DNA of 64,000 bases from Lactobacillus sp. GTDB lineage: Bacteria > Bacillota > Bacilli > Lactobacillales > Lactobacillaceae. How positions within the stretch are numbered: position 1 is the stretch's first letter; each line of letters begins with the position of its first letter. The stretch is taken from positions 62,001-126,000 of the forward strand of contig JAKVKU010000003.1 of the NCBI GenBank assembly GCA_022484695.1, written 5' to 3'. A model generated the notes under the pieces. It saw only the letters and a list, made by a program, of their open reading frames with translations, did no database searches and was not told the DNA's origin. Positions 57,075 to 64,000 of this stretch are shown piece after piece. The position numbers and the translations under genes were made by a program.

Positions 57075-58310
57075 CTACTCTGCTTGATCACTAGATGAGC
57101 TAGTTTTAGCATCTACCGGCCCATCGTCGCCAGCTTGGTCCGTATCTGTTGTAGCTGGTGGCGTTTGTGGCTTAGCCGCTGCTGGGTTTGGGGCAGTATC
57201 ATCTTGGGGTGTATCGGCTTGGGCTTGGGCCAGTATGCGGTTACGGGCAACTTCATCAAACTTACTTTGAATATCGCCAGCTTCACTTTCCCGCTCAATA
57301 TCAATCCGAAAACCAGTTAATTTAGCTGCTAAACGGGCATTTTGGCCCCGCTTACCAATGGCTAAAGATAATTGATCGTCAGGGACGATCACCACACAGT
57401 TATGGTCATTATTTTGGTCAAAGACCACATTGACAACTTCTGCTGGATTTAAAGCATTGGCAATATAATCAGCGGGATTTTCTTCCCAAGCAACAATGTC
57501 CATATTTTCGCCGTGGAGTTCATTGACCACAGCTTGGACCCGCTGGCCTTTAGGACCCACACAGGTACCAACTGCATCAATATTACTATCGGTTGAACGG
57601 ACAGCCATTTTCGTGCGATCGCCAGCTTCGCGAACGATGGACATAATTTCAACAGTACCATCATAAATCTCCGGCACTTCTTGTTCAAACAGCCGCTTAA
57701 CTAAATCTGGGTGAGTCCGACTGACAAACACTTGGGGACCCTTGGTCGTATTTTCAACTTTGGTCACATAAACCTTAATGCGATCATGGGGTTGATAATC
57801 CTCATTTGGCATTTGATCTGGCTTACCTAACACAGCTTCAATTCGACCCAAATTAACATAAATAAAGCGGTTATCACGGCGTTCAACCACGCCTTGCATA
57901 ATCTCATTTTCATATTGACTATATTCATCGTAGACAATACTGCGTTCAGCTTCCCGAACCCGTTGCATAATGACCTGTTTAGCCGTTTGCGCGGCAATTC
58001 GGCCAAAGTCTTTAGGTGTGACTTCAAACTTGATTTGATCGCCAAGTTCATAGCCCTTATTCATCTTTAAAGCTTCATCCAAGCCAACTTCTAAGCGGGA
58101 ATCAAAAACTTCATCTGTGACTTCCTTAACCGCATAGACATGAATATCACCCTTTTTATCATCAAAATCCACTTCAACGTTTTGGGCTTGGCCATAATTG
58201 CGCTTATAAGCTGAAACTAAAGCCGCTTCTAAAGCCTCAATCACGATCTCTTTTTTGACGCCCTTTTCCTTTTCCAAAGCATCTAAAGCTTCAATCATTT
58301 CTTTACTCAT
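57075..58310 (-). CDS. nusA: Transcription termination/antitermination protein NusA
   Basis: RNA-polymerase-associated factor with an N-terminal polymerase-binding domain, an S1 domain (IMQGVVERRDNRFIYVNLG) and two KH domains (VGPKGQRVQAVVNELHGENMDIV and AIGKRGQNARLAAKLTG). The 411 residues are normal for Gram-positives; the acidic, Pro/Thr-rich tail is disordered. It follows rimP by 17 bases and may control the operon through the leader hairpin upstream of rimP. Confidence 0.97.
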   Translation of the reverse strand: MSKEMIEALDALEKEKGVKKEIVIEALEAALVSAYKRNYGQAQNVEVDFDDKKGDIHVYAVKEVTDEVFDSRLEVGLDEALKMNKGYELGDQIKFEVTPKDFGRIAAQTAKQVIMQRVREAERSIVYDEYSQYENEIMQGVVERRDNRFIYVNLGRIEAVLGKPDQMPNEDYQPHDRIKVYVTKVENTTKGPQVFVSRTHPDLVKRLFEQEVPEIYDGTVEIMSIVREAGDRTKMAVRSTDSNIDAVGTCVGPKGQRVQAVVNELHGENMDIVAWEENPADYIANALNPAEVVNVVFDQNNDHNCVVIVPDDQLSLAIGKRGQNARLAAKLTGFRIDIERESEAGDIQSKFDEVARNRILAQAQADTPQDDTAPNPAAAKPQTPPATTDTDQAGDDGPVDAKTSSSSDQAE

Positions 58311-58327
58311 GATAAGTCCTTCCGATC

Positions 58328-58801
58328 TTAAAATTCAATTGCCAAACGTGCTTTAGCAATATTCTTTCGTTCAAATGTCTTCAACTGACGCCGTGTTTTA
58401 TTTTTAATTTCTAATGTCAAATTATCGGTGTCGACGGCCTTTAATCTGCCTTCGTAAACCTTATTTTGATCGATAATTTGATAGAGCGAAATATGAATAT
58501 ATTCCCCAACAGCATTTTCAATATCTGCTTCGGTCTTCAGTGGGCGTTCAGCACCCGGGGATGAAACTTCCAAAAAATAGGCTTCATCAAAGGGATCTGG
58601 TTCTAAAACATCCAATTTTTCACTTAATTTTTCACTTACTAAAGCACATTCTTCGATGTCGATACCACCAGGTTTGTCAATGTAAACTCTAAGATACCAG
58701 GCGCGTCCCTCTTTTTCATAGGCCACATCCACGAGTTGGAAATGATAAGAATCAACGATTGGTTGTACAATACTTTCAACAATGGTCACAACGTTACTCA
58801 A
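58328..58801 (-). CDS. rimP: Ribosome maturation factor RimP
   Basis: Assembly factor for the 30S subunit. The 157 residues contain YLRVYIDKPGGIDIEEC and EVSSPGAERPL, which define the family. The start is TTG with GTGGAGGTGATTCT upstream. It heads the rimP-nusA-ylxR-ylxQ-infB-rbfA operon. The leader has a promoter and a terminator-like hairpin. Confidence 0.96.
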   Translation of the reverse strand: MSNVVTIVESIVQPIVDSYHFQLVDVAYEKEGRAWYLRVYIDKPGGIDIEECALVSEKLSEKLDVLEPDPFDEAYFLEVSSPGAERPLKTEADIENAVGEYIHISLYQIIDQNKVYEGRLKAVDTDNLTLEIKNKTRRQLKTFERKNIAKARLAIEF

Positions 58802-58826
58802 AGAATCACCTCCACTTGATTTATTT

Positions 58827-58857
58827 CAATAAAAAGAGTGAGCACTTCTGCTCACTC
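58827..58857 (-). promoter_or_regulatory. Leader hairpin with U-tract upstream of rimP (polC terminator / candidate attenuator)
   Basis: GAGTGAGCA pairs with TGCTCACTC around a 4-base GAAG loop, followed by TTTTTATT (58835-58827). It ends polC transcription and also lies 21 bases downstream of the expected start of the rimP promoter transcript. That makes it a candidate for NusA-dependent attenuation of the operon, as known from Bacillus subtilis. Confidence 0.72.
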
Positions 58858-58884
58858 AAACGAAAAGTATCAAAATACATTCTA

Positions 58885-58913
58885 AATATAACATGTTTCT
58901 TATGATTTAGCAA
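58885..58913 (-). promoter_or_regulatory. rimP operon promoter
   Basis: TTGCTA (58913-58908), a 17-base spacer and TATATT (58890-58885), starting transcription at about 58878, between the polC stop and the hairpin. Confidence 0.7.
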
Positions 58914-58944
58914 ATAGGACCCAGTCCTAGCCGTTTTCATGAAT

Positions 58945-61900
58945 TTAAAACAAGGATAGTTGATTTTCATCCGGCAGATCCTCCAGCACATGATTATCCG
59001 TCATATACTGAATCAAAGTGGCTGATACCTTGCCGCGATTACTCAAATCTTCTTTAGATAAGAAAGGTTTTTCTTCTCTGGCTGCCACGATTTGTTTGGC
59101 CACACTATCCCCTAAACTTGGCACGGCCTTAAATGGTGCCAACAGCGTATGATCATCAATAATTTGAAAATCTTCAGAATCGGACGCATTAATGTCCACC
59201 ATTTGAATATCAATGCCCCGTTCCAAACATTCATTGGCAATTTCTAAAACCGTCAATAAATTTTTCTCTTTTTGAGAAGCATCCAAACCCTTGTCTTTGA
59301 TAGCTTGCATCTCGGCTTTAACCGCGTCTTTGCCAGAAGTCATGGCGACTAAATCATAATCATCTGCCCGCACCGATAAATAGGCACAGTAATAGATGAT
59401 TGGGAAATAAACCTTAAAGTAAGCGATCCGTAACGCCATTAAAATATAGGCGGTGGCATGGGCCTTAGGGAACATGTATTTAATCTTCAAGCATGAATCA
59501 ATATACCAGTCAGGTACATTCTCATTGGCCCGCAAGGCATCTTGCCATTCATCTGGGATCCCCCGGCCTTTACGTACATGTTCCATAATTTGAAAGGCCA
59601 TTTGCGAATCCATCCCCCAATGAATTAAATCCATCATGATATTATCCCGACAACCGATAACATCTTTCAAAGTGACTACCCCTTGGTTGATCAATTCTTC
59701 GGCATTCCCTAACCACACATCGGTCCCATGGGATAGTCCGGAAATCTGGAGTAATTCCGCAAAGGTCGTGGGATGGGTTTCTTCTAACATGCCGCGGACA
59801 AAGCGGGTCCCGAATTCAGGGATACCCAGGGTCCCGGTCTTAGATTGAATTTGGTCTTCAGTAACTCCTAAGACATCCGGGTTAGAGAATAACGACATCA
59901 CCCCAGGATCATCGGTGGGAATTGACTTAGGATCAATACCGGATAAATCTTGGAGCATCCGGATCATCGTTGGATCATCATGACCTAAAATATCCAGCTT
60001 CAAAATATTGTCATGGATCGAATGGAAATCAAAATGGGTTGTTTTCCAGGCTGCATCTTGGGCATCGGCTGGAAATTGAATGGGGGTAAAGTCATAGATA
60101 TCCATGTAGTCTGGCACAACGATAATGCCCGCCGGATGCTGTCCTGTGGTTCGTTTGACCCCGGAAGCGCCCATTTTTAAGCGATCGATTTCAGCATTTC
60201 TAAAATTAGCCCCGGTTTCTTCTTCATAGTGCTTCACATAACCAAAAGCCGTCTGATCGGCAACCGTGCCAATAGTCCCGGCCCGAAAAACATGATCCTC
60301 TCCAAATAAAACCTTGGTATAGTTATGGGCCACTGGTTGGTAGTCCCCGGAAAAGTTCAAGTCAATATCAGGTACTTTATCACCTTTGAAACCTAGGAAA
60401 GTTTCAAAGGGAATATCATGCCCATCTTTGGTCAAGGGTGTGCCACAGTTGGGACAGGTCCGGTCAGGCAAGTCAAAGCCTGAACCCACTTCACCTTTGG
60501 TGTAAAATTCACTGAATTTACACTTTGGACACCGATAATGGGGTGGCAAGGGATTGACCTCAGTGATCCCAGTCATGGTTGCCACCAAACTAGAGCCTAC
60601 TGACCCCCGGGAACCTACCAAGTAACCATCCTTATTAGATTTAAATACCAGTTTCTGGGCAATTAAATAAATGACGGAGAAGCCATTGCCAATGATACTT
60701 TTGAGTTCTCTTTTCAAGCGCTGATCCACGATATCTGGCAGTGGATCGCCATACAATTCATGGGCCTTATCTAAGGTCAAGTTGCGAATCTCATCTTCGG
60801 CACCAGCCATTTTTGGGGTATACAGCTTGTCTTTGACCGGTGTGATATCATCATCGATCATATCAGCCACCGTATGGGTATTGGTTACCACGATTTGTTG
60901 GGCCACATCAGCACCTAAAAAGGCAAATTCGCTTAACATTTCATCGGTGGTGCGAAAATGCACATCCGGTAATGTCTGCCGACGCAAGGGACTACTCTTT
61001 AACGATTTCACGAGAATTTCCCGATAAATGGCGTCATGCTTGTCTAAATAATGCACATCCCCGGTGGCGACCACTGGCTTATCTAAAGCTTGGCCTAACT
61101 TGACCAAATTAGCGATAATATCATCTAAAGCTTTGTAGTCTTTCACCAATTGACTATCGATCAAGGGTTGATAGACTGGTTTTGGCATCACTTCAATGTA
61201 GTCGTAATATTTGGCTTTGGCCATGGCATCAGCATAACCCTTTTGCATCATGGCCGTAAATACTTCCCCGGATGAGCAGGCCGATCCCACCAACAAGCCC
61301 TCACGATACTCGTTTAACAGGCTTCGTGGCACCCTGGGCTCATAATAAAAATATTTGATCATGGATTGGGAAACGATCTTGAACATATTCTTTAACCCAG
61401 CTTGGGTTTGGGCTAATAAAACGGCATGGTGGGGACGCGATTGTTTATAAGCTTCTTTACCCCCAACATTATCGTTCAATTGGGCCACATTGTCGCTGCC
61501 AAAGCGCTTTTCCAACTGGGCTAATAATTTATAGAGTAAATAACCCGTTGTTTCCGCATCTGAATTGGCCCGATGATGGTGTTCCAGAACAATTTCGTAT
61601 TTTTTAGCTAAGTTGTCCAGCTTATGATTCTTATATTCTGGATGCAACAAGCGTGATAATTCCAAGGTATCGATCACCGGCACCGTGACAGTGGGCAAAT
61701 CATGCCGTTGATAACCAGCATTTAAGAAACCAATATCAAAGGTAACGTTATGACCAGCTAAAATGGCATCCCCGGTAAATTCTTGAAATAACTGCAAGAC
61801 CTCAGCCTCTGATTTAGCCCCCTTGACCATATCATCGGTAATACTAGTCAATTCAGTGGTGAGCTTGGATAAGGGGTGGCCGGGATCAATAAATTCATCA

Positions 61901-63267
61901 AAACTGGCCACCACTTCATTATCTTTCATCTTCACCGCAGCTAATTCGATGATTGAATCATAGACCGCCGATAAACCCGTGGTTTCCACATCAAAGACCA
62001 CATATTCTGCATCTTTTAATTTTTCATCCCGTAAATTGTAGGCTAGGGGTTGGCCATCATCCACCAAATTGATTTCCACACCATAGATCATCTTCATATC
62101 ATTTTTTAAAGCCGCACTATGGGCATCGGGAAATGCTTGCAGCCCAAAGTGGTCAGTTACAGCAATTGCTGTGTGCCCCCACTTTTTAGCTTGATTCACA
62201 TAGTCGGTGATACTGTTGGTGGCATCCATCTGACTCATGGTGGTATGCAGGTGCAACTCGATTCTTTTATCCCCTTCAGCCGTATCTTGGCGGGCTTCAT
62301 GGTGAAAGAGATTGATATCTTGGGCATTGATGGTCAAATCCCGCATGAAACTGTCTTCTTGTACAGACCCGCGAACTTTGACCCACATGCCCTTTTTAAA
62401 GTCCGCAAAAACGGATTCGTCATCATTATCCCTAGAAAAACGCTTTACCACAAAAGATGAGGTATAATCGGTCATTTTGATGATCAACAATTGGCGGCCC
62501 GAGCGTAACTTCCGGACTTCACTGTCAAAAACGTAACCTTCAACCACCACACTGCGTTCTTCTTCGGTAATGTCGCCCATTTGCCGCACGGGCAGATCTG
62601 GTTTGATCTTGCGGCCCACCAAGGCATCCCCCTTACGTTGGCTGAGGGCACTGCGGACAGGCTGTTTACTTTTTTCAACGCTGGCTTGTTGCGCGGAAGC
62701 TTGAATCTTATCTTTGGTTTCAGCTTGGCGTTTTTTAAAGGCTTCAATTTTCTCTTGGGATGCACTGGCATCCACCGTTGCCGTGATATTGAAACCTGGA
62801 AAACCAAGGTCAGCAAAGGTCTCCTCAATAGGGCCCAACGCACCTTTGACAATGTAATCTTGGACGATTTCATTTTCCACCGGTAAAATCACGCGGCGAT
62901 CATGAACCTGAGGCAATTGGGCATCACAAATTTGCTTTAGCAAATGGGAGTTTAAATTACTATGGGTCAATACAAACGGCCAATAGTCATGCAGGATTTT
63001 TTCATCGAAATCGGTGGTATTCGTATGGATATGAAAAGAAATGCTGGCAATATCATCGAACCCTCTGATGAGCGCTTGTTGAAATTGCGCAAAGTCTTCA
63101 AAAGGTAATAACGTTGGTATCGAAAAAAAGAACTCCCATTGATTTGATTTATCGTGCACCACAACTTTGTCAATTTCGCCATTGGCAAAAGCATCGGTGG
63201 TTTTCAAATCAGCTGGCAGTTCAATTTGTGCCAACAACTTTTCGAAGAGTTCATTTTTATTTAACAT
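58945..63267 (-). CDS. polC: DNA polymerase III subunit alpha, PolC type
   Basis: Gram-positive replicative polymerase with built-in proofreading. In order: N-terminal and OB-fold region, PHP domain ([11 protein letters not shown], about residue 340), DnaQ-like 3'-5' exonuclease ([19 protein letters not shown], about residue 420), a zinc site (CPKCKF ... CPNCGTPL, about residue 915), the palm ([18 protein letters not shown]) and the helix-hairpin-helix region ([14 protein letters not shown]). The 1440 residues are normal. AGAGGAGATTATT precedes the ATG. It lies 45 bases after proS. Confidence 0.98.
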   Translation of the reverse strand: MLNKNELFEKLLAQIELPADLKTTDAFANGEIDKVVVHDKSNQWEFFFSIPTLLPFEDFAQFQQALIRGFDDIASISFHIHTNTTDFDEKILHDYWPFVLTHSNLNSHLLKQICDAQLPQVHDRRVILPVENEIVQDYIVKGALGPIEETFADLGFPGFNITATVDASASQEKIEAFKKRQAETKDKIQASAQQASVEKSKQPVRSALSQRKGDALVGRKIKPDLPVRQMGDITEEERSVVVEGYVFDSEVRKLRSGRQLLIIKMTDYTSSFVVKRFSRDNDDESVFADFKKGMWVKVRGSVQEDSFMRDLTINAQDINLFHHEARQDTAEGDKRIELHLHTTMSQMDATNSITDYVNQAKKWGHTAIAVTDHFGLQAFPDAHSAALKNDMKMIYGVEINLVDDGQPLAYNLRDEKLKDAEYVVFDVETTGLSAVYDSIIELAAVKMKDNEVVASFDEFIDPGHPLSKLTTELTSITDDMVKGAKSEAEVLQLFQEFTGDAILAGHNVTFDIGFLNAGYQRHDLPTVTVPVIDTLELSRLLHPEYKNHKLDNLAKKYEIVLEHHHRANSDAETTGYLLYKLLAQLEKRFGSDNVAQLNDNVGGKEAYKQSRPHHAVLLAQTQAGLKNMFKIVSQSMIKYFYYEPRVPRSLLNEYREGLLVGSACSSGEVFTAMMQKGYADAMAKAKYYDYIEVMPKPVYQPLIDSQLVKDYKALDDIIANLVKLGQALDKPVVATGDVHYLDKHDAIYREILVKSLKSSPLRRQTLPDVHFRTTDEMLSEFAFLGADVAQQIVVTNTHTVADMIDDDITPVKDKLYTPKMAGAEDEIRNLTLDKAHELYGDPLPDIVDQRLKRELKSIIGNGFSVIYLIAQKLVFKSNKDGYLVGSRGSVGSSLVATMTGITEVNPLPPHYRCPKCKFSEFYTKGEVGSGFDLPDRTCPNCGTPLTKDGHDIPFETFLGFKGDKVPDIDLNFSGDYQPVAHNYTKVLFGEDHVFRAGTIGTVADQTAFGYVKHYEEETGANFRNAEIDRLKMGASGVKRTTGQHPAGIIVVPDYMDIYDFTPIQFPADAQDAAWKTTHFDFHSIHDNILKLDILGHDDPTMIRMLQDLSGIDPKSIPTDDPGVMSLFSNPDVLGVTEDQIQSKTGTLGIPEFGTRFVRGMLEETHPTTFAELLQISGLSHGTDVWLGNAEELINQGVVTLKDVIGCRDNIMMDLIHWGMDSQMAFQIMEHVRKGRGIPDEWQDALRANENVPDWYIDSCLKIKYMFPKAHATAYILMALRIAYFKVYFPIIYYCAYLSVRADDYDLVAMTSGKDAVKAEMQAIKDKGLDASQKEKNLLTVLEIANECLERGIDIQMVDINASDSEDFQIIDDHTLLAPFKAVPSLGDSVAKQIVAAREEKPFLSKEDLSNRGKVSATLIQYMTDNHVLEDLPDENQLSLF

Positions 63268-63312
63268 TAATAATCTCCTCTAAAATTATTGCGGAAAAGC
63301 TATTCAAAAAAG

Positions 63313-64000
<688 letters not shown>

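Overview
This window is a stretch of core chromosome from a Gram-positive bacterium of the Lactobacillaceae. Pointers are the proS-polC-rimP-nusA-ylxR-ylxQ-infB-rbfA and hrcA-grpE-dnaK-dnaJ-lepA gene orders, T-box leaders on glyQ and hisS-aspS, PolC-type DNA polymerase III, a class A sortase, DUF3013 and DUF915 proteins, strong Shine-Dalgarno sequences and frequent TTG starts. I cannot fix the genus from the sequence alone. Most genes lie on the minus strand.

Left part (1-21.7 kb, mostly minus strand): the start of glyQ with its T-box; the era cluster (phoH-ybeY-dgkA-cdd-era-recO); rpsU-yqeY; ppsR (plus strand); nfo; a YitT membrane protein; msrB-msrA; hisS-aspS under one T-box; a secreted triple-SH3 amidase (plus strand); a HAD phosphatase; relA-dtd; a small membrane protein; and mpg-DUF3013-prmA-rsmE.

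Middle part (21.7-42.1 kb) is the accessory portion. It holds unknown small proteins, a tiny transcription unit with a consensus promoter, near-perfect Shine-Dalgarno, a 17-codon reading frame and a terminator, a YbaK deacylase, a DUF960 protein, tRNA-Ser(CGA), a cytochrome-b5-like protein, a secreted protein, two small membrane proteins, a DUF915 hydrolase and a membrane acyltransferase. After these come recJ-apt, a sortase, the menaquinone genes menF-menD-menH-menC, a multi-pass GT-C-like membrane protein, and two tandem paralogous family-2 glycosyltransferases. The last group, with the acyltransferase and sortase, points to envelope glycan work; the men genes make the early menaquinone intermediates (chorismate to o-succinylbenzoate).

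Right part (42.1-64 kb, minus strand): galE, lepA, the CIRCE-controlled hrcA-grpE-dnaK-dnaJ heat-shock genes, truB-ribF-hemW, the rimP-nusA-ylxR-ylxQ-infB-rbfA translation/transcription operon, polC, and the 3' part of proS running off the window. A promoter followed by a terminator-like hairpin precedes rimP, the arrangement expected for NusA-controlled attenuation.

No CRISPR array, insertion sequence, intact prophage, rRNA or replication origin was seen. No wholly new system is evident; the best candidates for something undescribed are the tiny transcription unit near 23.0 kb, the palindrome over the acyltransferase promoter, and the unknown genes around 21.9-23.4 kb.
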